A DNA stretch of 64,000 nt from Cyanoderma ruficeps (GCA_008694505.1 VZDJ01007747.1:43482388-43546387); one strand, 5' to 3'; shown: positions 13,214 to 27,944, counted from the stretch's first letter. Notes: generated by a model from the letters alone, not told the origin. Numbers and translations are program-made.

Positions 13214-14668
13214 TCACAAGTTTCTGACAGCACGCAACTGACACATAATTAAATCATTGAATTGGATTAAGGGAATTGTCAGGGAACATCTAACCTTGAC
13301 ATTAAAGCTGGTGTGCAGTGCTGGGATTCTGAGGTGTGAAATTCCTGAGTGGCCACCAGCCCCCCAGCAGGTCCCTGGGCAGCTGCAGTGAGAACCCAGA
13401 GCAAGGTTTGATAGAAAAGTTGGTGTCACTCGGGGGGCACAAATTCACACTTTTACTTGGAAGTGCATCCATATATTGTCACTAATTCACTCTGGATAGA
13501 CTGAACACTACTGGTCTTCAAGATAATGGAAATTTTGTTGATTGACAGCACAGGCAGACCATTGCTTAGTGATTTTTGAAAATAAAGTGTAATTGGAGAC
13601 TGAAACAAGGACATGCTGTCAGCTTTATTCTATTTCCTTGTTTTATATATAACATAAAGGTAGAGTAGGACAGAGCTGTAAATCCCTGGGTTTATTTTAT
13701 TAAGCTCCTAGTTTATAAATTGGACTATTTTTGATCCCCGCTTTCTTCAGTTGCTTTCATTCCAAGAAATTTTGTTATTTCAGTTTAAAGAAGGAAGATT
13801 GCCAGAAGAAAGAATGGGCATCACTAACTCAGATTGTTCATATTCAGAGCAGGACTAAAATTTTTACAATTCCAAATGGGTTTGACGACAGAGATATGGA
13901 ACAGCTTTATTCAGTAATGTCTTTCTACTTTCATTTTCTAAAATGCTGCATACAAGTGTATTAAACATTGTTATTCAGAAGCTAAAATGACAAGAAAAAA
14001 AAATAATGAAAAGCATTTTAAGAATCTATTTAGCTTACTTGCCTGCAAAAAGTCAAAATCAATTGTATCATTCTTGACAAATGTGGCTATTATCAACAGC
14101 CGCCACTGATAAGGATTTTGCAGCATCCTCAGGCAAAATCTTCCTGTGCTGTATTCTCATTACTCCTATTACACTGTCCTTAATTCTAATCTAAACCTTT
14201 CCTGCTGCAATGTTATTCCAGAACTATTTCTCCCATCCAGTGGGAAAATGAAACGTGTTTATTCTATTCCACTTTGCAGCAGCATTTTTTTGTCGTTCAG
14301 GACCTGGAGGAAAAATGGGTGCAATTTTCACTTCTCCAGACAAAACAGCAGTTCACTCAATCTCTTCCCAGAGACCTTATTTTTTCTAGGTTTTTGATCA
14401 TTATTTTTACGTTCTTCTTCAATCAGACTTTATCCTTCTTGAAGTCTGTACCCTAAATTGACCCAGTGTCCTGGGGTGATACATTCTGCTTAGACTATGT
14501 TAGAATATCTGGCTGGCCCAGGTACAGGTTATGGTGCACTGTAACTCACTGACATCCTTCCCTAAAGAATCACTGCACACTGGATTTGTTGTCCCTTTTT
14601 AATAAAAGGGATATTTTGTCAGGTAAAAGATATAAGGGGAGAAGATGAAGGTAAGATATTCAGGATAA

Positions 14669-15036
14669 GAGGGCTGGAGCACCTCTGCTATGAGGTCAGG
14701 GGCCTGCCAGCGCCTAAAGGGGCTCCAGGAGAGCTGGAGAGGGACTGGGGACAAGGGATGGAGGGACAGGACACAGGGAATGGCTTTGAACTGCCAGAGG
14801 GCAGGGATGGATGGGATACTGGGGAGAAATTCTTCCCTGTGAGGGTGGGAAGGCCCTGGCACAGGGTGCCCAGACAAGCTGTGGCTGCCCCTGGATCCCT
14901 GCAAGTGTCCAAGGCCAGGCTGGATGGGGCTTGGAGCAGCCTGGGATAGTAGAAGGTGTCCCTGCCCATGACAGGGGGTGGAATGAGATGGACTTTGTGG
15001 TCCTTCCAACACAAACCATTCTGTGATTTTATGATT
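14669..15036 (+). mobile_element. CR1 LINE 3' end with internal deletion
   Basis: This copy matches the CR1 at 8045-8842 from the 'gctggagc' block through the tail. It lacks about 50-60 bases of the segment that should follow 'ctctgctctggag'. The end is a degraded ATTCTRTG tail at about 15018-15036. It is 3' UTR-type sequence only, with no coding capacity. The minus-strand open frames of 101-137 codons across it are antisense artefacts. Confidence 0.92.
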
Positions 15037-15985
15037 TTGCTTTCTTATGAATAAATATTGAAGCTCTGCATATCTAGTAATTTAGTCATTTACACTTACT
15101 AGTAATTGTAAAAATGTATTTTTTCTCTAACTGTAGTCTGTGTTTTATTTAATATCTCAGTTGCATTCATAAAATTCTGTCAATACTGTGCATACATGAG
15201 ACCACATTCTTTTAAGGAACCACTTTGAGTGTAGCAGCTCATTTATCTAAATTGATCACACATAAATACATTTGCACAAGCAGAGCTGTTAATTTATATG
15301 CCTATTTCAGCCAGCCACTTAACCAGAAATATTCTTACCCAGAAATAAACTTTCCAGTGACCTAAACTGGGAGTAAACCATTCAATATAAAACAATAAGT
15401 CTTTCCTCTCACAACCTGCAGTCTGGAAATGCACCATATTGGCAAATACTTTTAGAAATTATTTGAAGACAATTTTGTTTCAGAAAATAATTTACTAATC
15501 AGAACCATTATATACTGGGCAAGACGCTGCAAAACAATACTATTTTATAAGTATATTGAGGGGGTTTTTTTGTCATATGAAGTGGTTTCATTTTCTTCTC
15601 CCTCCCAGGGAATGGCAGCTCCCCTGACAGCACTGCAGTGCTTCCTCTGGATGTGGCCCAAGGAAGCTGACATTTGAGAGACATCACAGAGGTGACAGGA
15701 ACTATATTAATTTTTATGAAAAGCCAAAGCTGACTTCAGAATACCTCGAACAAAATCAGATAATTCAGTATTGTGTAAAACAGGGTTAAATCACACCCCA
15801 AATATTATTTTAAGCTCTGATCTTTGTTTTGGGTTTTAATTAAATATTTTTAATTTAAAACAACAAAAAAGCACATATCAGGAATAATATGTGAGAATAA
15901 TGAGAATATGAATATTCAGGTGGGAGAAAGCTAAAGCTCTGTAATGACCTGATCCAAAGGTCACTGAAGCAAAGACAGATTTCAC
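15037..15985. other. Unique AT-rich spacer between CR1 copies
   Basis: No gene or repeat is recognised. The stretch has a short T run near 15563 and otherwise unremarkable AT-rich sequence. Confidence 0.6.
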
Positions 15986-16393
15986 ATATCACAGATACAC
16001 AGAATGGTTTGGGCTGGAAGGGGCCACAAAGCTCATCTCATTCCAGCCCCTGCCATGGCAGGGACACCTTTCACTGTCCCAGGCTGCTCCAAGCCCTGTC
16101 CAGCCTGGCCTTGGACAATTCCAGGGACCCAGGGGCAGCCACAGCTTCTCTGAGCAACCTCTGCCAGGGTCTGCCCACCCTCACAGGGAAGAATTTCTTC
16201 CCAATATCCCCTCTCTCCCTGCCCTCCGGCATTGGGAAGCCATTCCCTGTGTCCTGTCCCTCTATCCCTTGTCCCCAGTCCCTCTCCAGCTCTCCTGGAG
16301 CCCCTTTAGGCCCTTGCAGGGCTCTGAGCTCTCCCTGGAGCCTTCTCTTCTCCAGGTGAGCACCCCCAGCTCTTCCAGCCTGGCTCCAGAGAT
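15986..16393 (-). mobile_element. CR1 LINE 3' end, inverted
   Basis: On the plus strand it begins with the reversed tail ('cacagaatggtttgggctgg') and runs to the reversed 'ctggagccaggctgg' block near 16393. It is therefore a minus-strand CR1 3' UTR of the same subfamily as the copies at 8045, 14669 and 45113. The 116-codon plus-strand frame and the 114-codon minus-strand frame across it are not genes. Confidence 0.92.
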
Positions 16394-17149
16394 TTGCTGT
16401 AGACCTGACATTCATCAGCCAAGGATCAGCCCCTAATTGTCAATGCACACTCAGGAATCTCACACAAACTCCTGATTTTTATCACACATTCCCTGTGTTT
16501 TTCTTTCCCCTCTGCCTTCAGCAGCTGTGTGCACATGGATCTCCCTTTCCTTGTCTCCAAGGCTCACGACTTTGGGCTGTTCTTTTTATCCACTTTCCCA
16601 TCAAAGAACTTCTTCCTCCACACCTTTCTTGACTGAATTTTTTTTGTTCAATCCTTTCCTATCTATTTGCAGACCTGGCATCAGCCTCTCTTCCTTGACT
16701 CTTTCATCTCCAGCTTTATCCCCTCCCACATTATCACAAGCACAAACATCTTCATGGGACAGACCAGAAAGGGTCTCTCAGTATCTATGGCCCTTGGCTA
16801 CAGACCTGAATGTATCATTGATTTCTCCATATCTAGCCACATTCTCCCTTTTTTCCTTTTTTTTTCCAAGTCTTTTTCTTCTCTTTTTGCTAATCTGATG
16901 CACACATTTCCTGCAAATGCATTGCATCCTCAAGGCTCGGTTTTACTCAAACCACGTATTAAGCTAGAATGCCTTCCAAATAGACTGACTTTCTAAGTTT
17001 AGATGTAATATCAGGTTTTCAGACGTTTGCTCCAGTTTCTGCTTGGGTTGTAATCTCTCTGGGACATGCTTTGTGGAGACGCTTTGCGTCTTCATTTGCA
17101 TTCTGAATGTAACATTTCAGAAATTATTTTTTTTTAAATGTGAATTTCA

Positions 17150-17172
17150 TTGTTGTTGTTGTTGCTGTTGTG
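17150..17172 (+). repeat. (TTG)n microsatellite
   Basis: A short TTG/TGT trinucleotide array with one interruption (GCTGTTG). Confidence 0.85.
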
Positions 17173-17399
17173 TCTTGTGACTCTAGCATTAAAGCAGTAT
17201 TGCAGTTAGCATTACGAAAAGTTTGGTCTTCAGGAAGTTTCTGTTCAGTCCTAATTCAGGCAAAAATTGCCTGGATTTAATGAAATCTCTGACTAAATCC
17301 AGACTGACGTAATACTTCGATCTGTGAACACTGGAAGTTTTCCATGACGTAAATGAACCCAGAGAAGTCATCTAGAGACATACTATGAACAAGAACATT

Positions 17400-17414
17400 T
17401 ATATATATATATAT
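17400..17414. repeat. (TA)n microsatellite
   Basis: About seven TA units. A second imperfect TA-rich zone follows at 17920-17965. Confidence 0.85.
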
Positions 17415-20400
17415 GATTTAATGCTAAAGATTACCTGATTGGAGACACTTTTTTGGTACATGTGTATGAGTAACCACAGCCTGGTACGTCCTGAGCTTTA
17501 CTGCTTCTTCATTACATTTATTCCCAAAAATCCTTCCCATGTGGAAGCAGACAGAAACACTGATTAGAACACCTTAGAAACTTTATTTGGTATATTCAGG
17601 GTTAAATATATATTTTCATGAGCATCCTTATTTAACTGTCTCATTTTCAGACTTCAGAGCAAGGACTGCCAAGAGTTTGAATCCAATCAATTTCTTTGTG
17701 AGTTCACATGAGTAACTTGGATAAACTACCCTTGTGCTTCACATGGACACTCCAGGACTGTTAAAAGCAGCAGTTCATTTCTTCATTCCAATGCAATTCC
17801 CAGCTGAATTAATGAATTCACTGCCTGGCCTGGAATTTTGGTGTTTGATTTAGCACAGGAAGAGTAAATCCCATATATAATCCCCCCTGGCACCTCTCTC
17901 TATCCCTCCCCATATATAAGTGTATATATAAGATTATAAATACTATATAAATATATATATAGAGATGGATATGTATATTCATGCTGATATTTGTGTTCCG
18001 GCCATGCTACTCACTATCAGTCTGACAAGACTAATCCTAAGAATTTCTTGCATTTCTTATATTGCATTTAAAATAATTTAATATCATCAAGTAGTTAATA
18101 CTTATCAGTGTCTTCTGGAGCTCTTAGAACTGATTTTACCAGCAGAGAAGTGTTCCCACCCTGCTAAAAATACAGATGCAGTGAAGAGAGAGAGCCTTTA
18201 GGAGAAAATAAGTTTCTATTATAAGGACAGAGACAAAATACTTCCTTTAGTCCCTCATTAGTTATCTATTTTAATTTAACTGATGCTGTTGTTTTTGCCT
18301 TTAGCAAACCCAGAGCCTTGGTGAAGGCCCAGCAGTGATCCCCAGTCAGGAGTGGCAATGATCCCAAAGAGATTTCAGCCTTCTCAGACAATAATGCTGC
18401 TGCTGAAAGCCCCTTCATCGGGATCTTTACATGGGTCTGCGAAAACATTTTTCTTTCTGACTTGCCAGCAGCAAAACTAACAAGAACTTCAGTGACAAAT
18501 GATCTGTTTAACCCTACAGAAAGGAATCCAGAAACGGTTTTTAGGACTTTTTTTTCCATTTTCATGTCTGAACGACCAGACGAAGACACATCACCTTTCA
18601 AGGAAAGTGATGATGCAATCTCAACGTTTGGAGAAACATCTCCAAAATATCATTTCACCACAGTGTTTTTGTCTTTTTGTTTGATGGCTTTTGGGAAGAC
18701 AAGAAGGTATACACAGAGTAAAATAAAAATCTGAGCTACAGCAAGATTGCCTTCAATTCCTGAGAGGCTTTTTCCCTAATTAAGCAGAACAAACAAATTA
18801 TGTATGTTCTTACCTTTCAGAGATGGAGTCTGGAAAAACCACGCATCTCCTCAGCTTTTAAGTGTCATTAATGAGTTGATGCAATGACAGAGTCAAAGAG
18901 AACAGGTGTAGCTGGGACTTCTGGAGGCTGTTTAATATTTCCATTTCTCTGTGTCATTGTGCCATGACCCTGTACCAGCTGGAGGAGGGTTTTTTTCCTG
19001 AATCTCAGACTTTTAAACAAAGTGAGTTTTGTTCTGTTGCTAAGTTTATTTTTTAAAATGGTGTTTTGTTTGGTAAGGGATGCCCTCTTGTAAGGAAGTC
19101 TTGACTAAAGCAGTTAATTTTCACAGATGCATTAAAAAAAACAAACCAGGAGACATCTGCAAAGTCATCTTGTACTTCTACAGCTCTCAGAGAAGGCAAC
19201 AATATCTCACTGACTTTAGCACCAGATCTACTTCTTCCAGTACAAGGACATTATTTTTATCTAAATGCAAACTGGTCAAGGGGCTTTTACTCATTTTGTT
19301 CACTGAGCTGGAGTAAGTTCATGCTTGTCTTGAACCTCTTAGTCAAGACATTGTGGGTTTTCCGCTTTAATCCTCCCTGTATTCATTTCATTCTCTCACA
19401 AACCACTGGAACTAAGAGTTACATAATCAGCTTCAATAATTTCTCTTTTCTTTTTTTCTTTTTTCCATATCCATGCTTTTCAAACACCTACATACATATC
19501 ACATCCTCCTGAGTTGCTCCAGATCCAATGTTTGAACTAATTCTTCATGACAGGATGTCAATGTCAAACATTATTGAGCCTTAAACAGAGGCAGCGATTG
19601 CCAAATGTAATATTCCAGCATCTTCCCAAGCAAACTGCTGCGAGCTGATTGAAGGCAGGGTCTGATTCAGCTGCACTTACCTACTTTTCCAAAAATAGCT
19701 TTTTTACCTCTTTTTTTATTTTTTTCTGTAACATTGGTTTCTGTTTCTTTGCTCTGAAGGGTGAGACAGTTCATTGCTCTGAGGGCTCATATGAGAATTA
19801 TGTTCAATTTTCATCACTGGAGCAGAAAAAGCTGTGAAGCCAAGGCACAGCAAAGACACTCTTGACAAATAATATGTGGTCTGTTTCCTTTCCCTTCACA
19901 AATGTAATGGGAAAGAGAAGATGGTGCAGCTCAAAGGAAATATTCATGGGCTCTTGAAAAATAAATACAGAGCTCAAAATTGTCTTTAAATTTGGAATCA
20001 AACATACTTTAACAACCACTGTTAAGGTGGGTGACTCATAAAGAGATGGTATTACACAGGCAGGAAAATAAAATTGTAAAAATAAAGTGGATTTATTTTT
20101 TAAATTACTGTAATATATCGCTAAACCATCTTTATATACATCCATCTTTTCTAAAATAGTGACAAAAAAATCCAAGCCAGGCCACACAGGTGGAAATCTG
20201 GCATAATTAATACTCTTTTTGACAACTGTGAAATTCCCGTTTTCAATTCGTAATTCAGCTGAGCCGATGACAGATTTCTCCTCATCATCACTGATTTATG
20301 AGCTCATCTTGCCAACTTTTCCCCCCGTCCCACACTATGTACACAAGCTGAGGCAGTTTTTTTATCCTCAGAACAAAGGGCAGCATTTCAAGGAAAAACT

Positions 20401-23400
20401 ATCAAATCATGTAAATCCATAACTGCCTTTTGAAATTAAGCAGATTTTGTCTGGATGCCACAGCTCAAGTACTCTAAGGAAAGGACATAAACAAAAAGCA
20501 AAAGTAGAAGAACACCATATGATCAGAGTGTGAATGTCTCAAACATCTTCTCTTTTTCTTCAGGATTTTGGATTTTTAGTTGGGTTTTTTAGCTTTTTTA
20601 TTTAATTTATTGGTTGTTGGTTTTCTATTAGATGGAACCCAATAATTTGTTCATATTGTACTTTAATAGAAGGATTTTTATGAGAAGGAAATGAGTTGTT
20701 GGATCATTAATTAGCACACTGTTACTAAGAATATGATTAATACGATGAGTAATAATTCATCTAACATTGATATCATCCAAGGAGGAGAAATGCCCAATGA
20801 GTATCTATTTAGTTATTTATAAAATATTTGCTGATAATGGAATATTTCACATTCAGAGTTAAGAAGGAAGATATTAAAGAGTAACTCCAATAGAAGCTGG
20901 AGATTTGAGTCAGAATGTTTAATTGGTTTGTGTTAGAGAATATTAACAGATCTAGTTGCTCTGGCATGGAAGGGGAAAAAGTACACAAAGAAAAATGGCC
21001 ATAAAAAGGCATTTCAGAAGTCAAATCAAATAGAAGGGGAAAAGAGGATTCTCTAATATAGTTATTTTGTGACTGGAATTTTTACAACTTTTTATTTTCG
21101 GCAGAGAAACCTCACTGAGTACTCAAACATTTCAAGAATTCCAGCATTTAACTTCTCAGAGTAAAAATTATCACCCAGTTCTTCTTGTCTGTCCTTCCCT
21201 TTTTACAACTGCTGTCATCTTTTTGACCTCACACCTCCAATCCAAAGGATAAGGCTTGGAAGCCACGAGTGTAGCCATGCAATTACGGTCCTTTTATTAT
21301 CAGGTAGTCTGTGTCCTTGCATGCAGCTGCAAAACAGGCAGGTAAGAGAGCCTGGCTGATTCTTCTGATTAGCTGAATAATCAGGCAGTTGTTTCTCCAA
21401 GTGACCTTGCCTGTTATGATACAGTTTATTATCAGCATCCTCACACTGCCTGCTCTCTAAATACTCCTCTCTCTATTGTAATCTCTTCCTTGACTCAGGA
21501 GAATGTATTTCCTCCTTTACTTTTCTTCCCTTGAAATTGTCGACGTCTCATGGTGCTTCTTCTCTGACCTCTTGGATCAAGGTAATTGAACGCTTATCTC
21601 TTGTTTAAATGATACTGTTTAGGGTTTCGTTTCAGTATCGGTCTTGTTTCACACCACGTATGATACACACAAGTTTCTGTCACCCTGCCAGGAAAGGAGA
21701 TTTCTACAGAAACACCAGGGTCAGTTAATGCTTCCAGTTCACTTATCAAACATCACATTAATTCATTCAGCCTGAAATTCATACAGGCATTTGTTAATTG
21801 TATTCAGGGGTCAAGCTCTACAAAACCCTTGTAGAAGGATATTGTGTTAGTTTCTTGGGTACATACTCCAGGAACGGTGGTGTGGAAAACCAAGAGTCTT
21901 TAAACAACCACATTTGCAAGAAAAAGGTTATTTAATTTGAATAACTACCGAGTCCATCACTAGTAAGTGCTTATTTTTGCTTTTGGTCCTACAGAGACAA
22001 TTCAGTTTACCTGTCTCAAATGCTAGAAAAAAAAATAAATAAATGAGTGCAAGTAGTTTTGTTGATGTAATTTATGGAGCTAGTTTAGAAAAAACATTGA
22101 ATGTCAGCAAAGGGAACTATTTTTATCACATTCTATTGTTTAACAACCCTTCACGGTCATCAAATTTAGTGCACCTATAAAATGCAAGCCAGCTGCAGGG
22201 GATGAACCAGCAGTTTAAAAATACTAAAGAGCCAAAAATTATCCAAAGCCTCATCTCCCTGATCCACCGATACTGCATGGAAGTCAAAAGAAGTGCATAC
22301 ACAGATTTTACAAGATCAGTTTTAAAAATTAGGCAATTTTAGGATGCAATTTCAGCAAGTATTAAAATTAGGAGAGTGAGTGACTGCCCAGAGGTGCAAG
22401 CTGAGTTATGGTGCTCAGAAATAAGCAGAGAAGTCCTCATAAGCTTGAGGTGAAGTCCACAGAAGAATGTTGTGACATGTATCAGACACAGAGGACCAAA
22501 TTCACACTTAATGGGAGCTCCTGAATTTCATCAACCTCTGAGGAGCTGGGCTAATTTCCATCACAGTAACACAGAAACCGAATGGATAACTGAAAAATTT
22601 TAATGATCCCAGCCACCATAAGATAAAATTTCATACAAATAGTGTTGTAGGGGGGGTTGATCTTGTTATTGTTTGATTTGAATCCTGATGGCAGGGGAAA
22701 TAATTAATCATTGGGCTCACTCTCCAGCTTCCTGGGGAAAAAACAGGAATTGCTTGAAAAAGCCTTGAATTTTTTTCCCTGTTTCATTAGGTTTCATCTA
22801 ATTCAGCCACCAAGTATTTGGCTCTGTATTGACTATTTTTGTCTTTCTGCTTCCATTCCTGCTGCTGTCAAGCCCACATCCCTTCTCTCCCCCACTGAAA
22901 TCTCCATCAGCAGCTCTGCCCTTCAACCTCCCTACCTGCTCCTCTTCCCAGCACTCTCGCAGGATTTCATCTCCTCCCCTGGAGTCAAACAGCTCAAAGA
23001 TTTGGGCATTGAAAAATATTTCTGTGAAAAGCTTGCTATAAAATCTAAAGGAAAAGAAAAATCACAACAAGGAGCTGGAAGCTCGTTCCAAGGAGCAATG
23101 AAGGAGAACCTTTCCCCACCTGGCTGAAAACCTCCAAGGCAGCACAGGGCAGACTCTATTAATGCTTGGCTGAATAGTATTTAGCTTAGAAATCTGGTGT
23201 GGGTAGCAGCCAGTAAATATTTGATCTGTGCTCTTATACCACATACATAGGGCTTGCAGAGCCTCCCTCTGCTCAGCAAAAGGTGCTCGAAAAAAGGGAA
23301 ATTTTCCTGATGATTTTAGTGATAGAGCTGGTGACCTGTGATCTAATATATAACCCAATAATGACCCAATCCCAGCCCAAATCCCACCATTCCCAAGAAA

Positions 23401-26274
23401 AATCACAGCCACTGTCAGCATTTTGCAGCAGCTTCCTAAGTATTGAGTGTATTTATGCAGGCTAACAATTCAATTTTATTTTATGAATGCTGTTTTTATC
23501 TTCCATTTTGTGCTGGAACCTTCAAGAGAGAAGCAAACATTTCTGCTTCGGCCACAGCAGTGAATGTGGAGGACAATCAGAGTCTGTGAGGCGGCTGATT
23601 TTTCATTCAAATGGAAACATCATGCCACAAATAGCTGGCCACTACGCCAAAAAATCCATCCTGCCAGGCTGCTTTACAATCCTCCACCTAAGGATGGATC
23701 ACCTGGTTCCTTTCCCTGCTTTTTTTGGAGATGTTTTCAAGTTATTGCCAGGATTCAGGAGCAATTTTTTACTTGTAGCATTTGGTATTTCCCTAAGGAA
23801 CTGAAATTTCTTAGAAGGTGCTCAAAACCACATCTTTGAGTAGGTGGTCTATGAATTCTCCTCCTGTGGATAGTTTTGAAGTCAGCCAAGAAAAAGTGGT
23901 TTTGGTTGTGGGTTGCTCTTCCTTTGAGGGCAGATTGAATTCAGGACAAAACACAATCAGCGGGAGAAGTAAAAAAGGAGCCTCTCCATTGCTGAATGAC
24001 CTGCCATAGACTGATAGCCATGGTCTAATGCTATTTATTCACAGACTTCACTTTTTATTCCTTGGAAAAGCTTATCAAAGTGACAAAACCCATTTAAACC
24101 TGACAGAAAACACAGCAGACATGAAGCATTTCTGTACAATCACATCCAGTTAACTCTTCTCCTCACATCTTCCCTTTGGCTGAATGTGGGATTTCTACAT
24201 ACTGGACCTTATTATCCCTGCCTTTCAGAGACCTTTGATGTCTCTGTTCACATTTTGCAAAGAGACTTTTGTTTTCAGTTCTGAGATCTCTGAGATCAAA
24301 GAACCCTTGTTGATAATAAAAAGCCTAAAGTTTTCCGTGGTTTTGGGTCTTTGACTTCGAAACACCTACAAAAAAATCAGTGCAAAAGGAACAGCATGGA
24401 GTTTCATAGAAACACAGAATTTCTGAGGTAATTTATTCAGACAACCTTGGCCTCTAACAATATAGAGGCAATGTTAATCAGAAATATTACCTATTAACAA
24501 GTTCCAAATTTACACATGCATCAACTTTGGTCTCATCATCCCTGAGTTATGAAGTCATCCAAAAACATTTCTCTTTGTCTTTTGTGCCACAAGAAAAGGA
24601 AGTGCTTTCTCCTAAGGATAGATTTTCCATTCACAGTACGCATCAACAAGTGGACATAGCAAAGGAGAAAAGAAATATCCTTGCTGAGGGATTGGAATAG
24701 ATGATGTTCAGGATAAAAACTGATCTGTTCAGGAAAGGGTCTGTCTAATCTGGTAGCTGATGTTAGACTGGGATGGGTTTCTCTAAATCAGGGAGCCCTT
24801 TCCAGCTCCCTACTTTCTAATCCTGGGCTCTGATGGTGGATTAAAGGAGAATCTTTTATACAAGCTAGCAATAATATCCTTACCAATATGGGCCTGTGGG
24901 TGCTTGACAGCAAATGTTCTACTGCAGAACAGTCTGGATTCCTGCTTCCCCATGCTCCTAACTCCTGCAAACCTTCACACTCCTCAGCTTTGTTTTTGTC
25001 AAAAATGTATTTCCACGTCTTTGTACAGAATAAAGAACTCCAATTCGAGCAGGGAAAATAATTACAAAATAAAAGGAGAACAAAGCTGGAAAATGAGTGT
25101 AAGGCAGATCTGCATTTATGGCTGAAATCAGCCTGGCGTGAGCACAGAAGGGACACCACATGAAAGTCATTTGAATGTAACAACCACAGCTTTGGAAATA
25201 AACTGAAATCATACCTGGGAGGAAAGAGAGGTGGCTCCTTCACGTTTTTTGCAGTGCTATGGAATATTCTGTAGTTCCAAACTGTTCCTGAGGTAATTTC
25301 AGAGTTAGTGCTACAAAGGCATGTGCAGGGAACACCCATCAGAAACTTGAATAAATGAATTACTTGAATTCATTCATTAAAAAGGAGAGATAGTTCTGGC
25401 ATAAACCCATTACTTATTAGGCCTGGTTACATAATTTTTCTAGACCTGTTTATGATATTCTGTGTCTCAACCTCACAGGTGACAAGAGAGCTCCTCTAGG
25501 AAGATAAACTGATCCACAGACACACATTTTTTCCACGTTAATCTTCACCTTCAAAGAACACATAAACAACAGTACTGGGAACTCCTACATAAATCACACA
25601 ACTCAGTAACTTTTCCACCTGCATATTTTTCTAATCCTATCTTAAAAGATGCTGTGATTCTCCATAACAGAAAAAGGAAGCTCATTGTCTCTGCAGATGA
25701 ACAGCAAACAGAAAATAAAATACCCCATAGAAAGTCAATGTTTGGGGTTCTTTTCTTTTTCAATAAGAAAATACTGATTCATCAGTATTGGACAATTTTG
25801 TCAGGATTTTATTTCCCTTTTCTGAACTCACCCTCTGAAATGAGGAAGAGAGACAAAAAAATAATTCCAGCAGACAAATGGCAGTATAAATAATTCCCCT
25901 TGTTGCAAACCAATGAATGTTTAACTGTGTATGTGAACTGAAAGTTGCAATGGGAGACACTAATTCCACACTTTTATTGTTTTGATTGCCAGGCTCAAAT
26001 TCCTGTATCGATTCAGGTGCAGCTTTTCCTGTACTTAAGTTATTCTGTGCTAAAAGGCTGGTGTGGGTCTGTGCTTCAAAATACGCTCTGCATTCCAAAA
26101 AAAAACCTTCATGGCCTAAGAAATGGCTTTTGTAACCCTTGTTTTCAGTGATTTTCTCTGGTATATAAACACACAAACACACATATGTGTAAATAAACAC
26201 AAATTTACCTACATGAGCAACAGGTAAATGAAAGGCACAACTGAAAGCCACAGAGCAACATGTGGAATTATGAC

Positions 26275-26375
26275 TTGATTGAAACTGATTATTTCCATTA
26301 TTAGAGATGGCGCTCTATTAATATTAATTTAAGACTAAATAACTGCAATGTTTAATTATTTGATTAATCAGGCAG
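26275..26375. promoter_or_regulatory. Possible AT-rich enhancer-like element
   Basis: Many ATTA/TAAT cores (homeodomain-type sites) lie in about 100 bases of otherwise complex sequence, inside the 14 kb with no transposon. This is compositional evidence only. Confidence 0.18.
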
Positions 26376-27928
26376 CAAGCCCTTCTTGGATCCTCTCAAT
26401 AAACTATTACAGACCATCGAGGCTGAGACGTCTCGTGGCTGAGAAGCTGGGACAGCAAATCGTGCAGAGACGTGGATTTTTCTCCTCCTGTATTTTTTCC
26501 TCAAGTCTGACAATACTCATTTTGAGAAGATGGGGAGAAGAAATTCTGAGCAAATCAGGCCATAAAATTGTACAATTGTATAAAGTCATGAACAAAACTC
26601 CCTTTTTTCCTTTTCCTTTTTTTTTTTTTTGTTTAGGAAGGTTTATACGTTTGAAGTCTAGACGTTTTAACATTAGACACAAACATTAAAGCTTTCAGAT
26701 GGTACCTGAGCTGAGATTATGTGCAACCCAACCCGAATCTGACTCAATTGATTTTTAAGACCCTTAACAGTCTTTCAAACTCCACACCTGATCCATTTAA
26801 TTCTGCCTGCTGCCAGTTACCAAAGGGATTCCGGCTTTGCACCTGCTAGAAGTAATTGATTCAGGATGAGAGAAGTCTAATTCTAAGCACAGAAGTGACA
26901 ACCAGATGGGCACGCATTCCTCAAAGAAATTCAAGTCTGGATGAATAAACAATGGTTTAGAGAAAGTTAAACCTGGGTGGGGACTCTGAAGGCTGCTGAG
27001 AAAGACGCTCAGTCCTGGCAGTGAAACATCAGCGATATCAATGCCATTCTCAGAAAGATTTGGGAAAATCTGAGGATTGCACTGAAGGTTGTAGGGGGAA
27101 ATCCTTTCTCCATACTCAGGCTTCCCAAATTGTTCAACTGAGCCCTGATAAAGCAGAGACACCAGCAGCTATATTAAGGCTAAGCAGCATGCTAAGCAAT
27201 CAGGAGAACAGCAAATTCAATATTAAGTGCATGGTGTGAACAGCCCCACTCCCAGGAGTTTCCGGTGCCCACCAGAGAGACCATCAGTGGAAGGGCTGAT
27301 GGAGATCACCAGATGCACAAGCTTTGTTTCACTGCCAAACAAGTAACAATAACAGATGAAAACAAATTCACTTATTGGCATTGACTGAATGAGGAAGGAA
27401 TTAAAAAAATAAATTAATCCCTCCTAGTCAGAAGAATTGGAAAGAAAATTCATTAGCAAAATTTCTGCAAAGACTCAAGGTTTGTAAAAGAAACCCTTTG
27501 ACCCTTTTCACTTCAGAAGCCTCTTAACAAAGTGATATTCTGCATTATCTTTTTACTCCTTTTTAGATATCCAAAGTGAATGTGACTATGTCTTAGAGGA
27601 AATTATTTATATAATAAATCATCAGACATCACCAATCTAAGAAACTGCTCTGACCACCTATTTCAAATGAACTGAGTTTTAAAGGTTAAATTGAGCTTTC
27701 TTTTGTAGCTACAGACTGTTATAAACTGGGGAAAAAATCCCGCCTATATAATTTCTATCATCATTAAAATGTCATGACATTCAGTCCATAAGCTACAAAG
27801 ACCATTCTGAAAATTGAAAGGAAAAGAGATTTTGAAGTAAATGACATGACCTTCAATTCTTTACCACTGAACAGAAATTAAGGTGAAATTACATGTTCCT
27901 AATGTCCAGATTGCATTCACATCCCACC

Positions 27929-27944
27929 AAAAAAAAAAAAAAAA
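27929..27944 (+). repeat. Poly(A) run
   Basis: Sixteen A residues are followed by further A/C-rich sequence to about 27965. No upstream LINE or processed gene copy was recognised, so it is treated as simple sequence. Confidence 0.85.

Larger units (their letters stand above)
8843..14668. other. Unique noncoding DNA between two CR1 copies
   Basis: No gene or transposon is recognised across about 5.8 kb. It contains a T18 run at 11785-11802, a palindrome pair at 12668-12742 and an alternating purine/pyrimidine run at 13191-13213, each listed separately. Open frames up to 123 codons (for example on the minus strand at 9651-10022) show no protein family I can recognise. Confidence 0.55.

Noticed and set aside
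22711..23127. 138-codon plus-strand open frame
   Set aside because: No domain, no promoter or splice context, and overlapping frames open in the same place. Treated as chance.
24405..24470. Possible inverted CR1 tail ('catagaaacacagaatttctg')
   Set aside because: No CR1 body follows; only a few tail-like bases match.
24788..25339. 183-codon minus-strand open frame
   Set aside because: No recognisable domain or splice-compatible context, and a composition like translated AT-rich noise. One or two frames of this length are expected by chance in 64 kb of AT-rich DNA.
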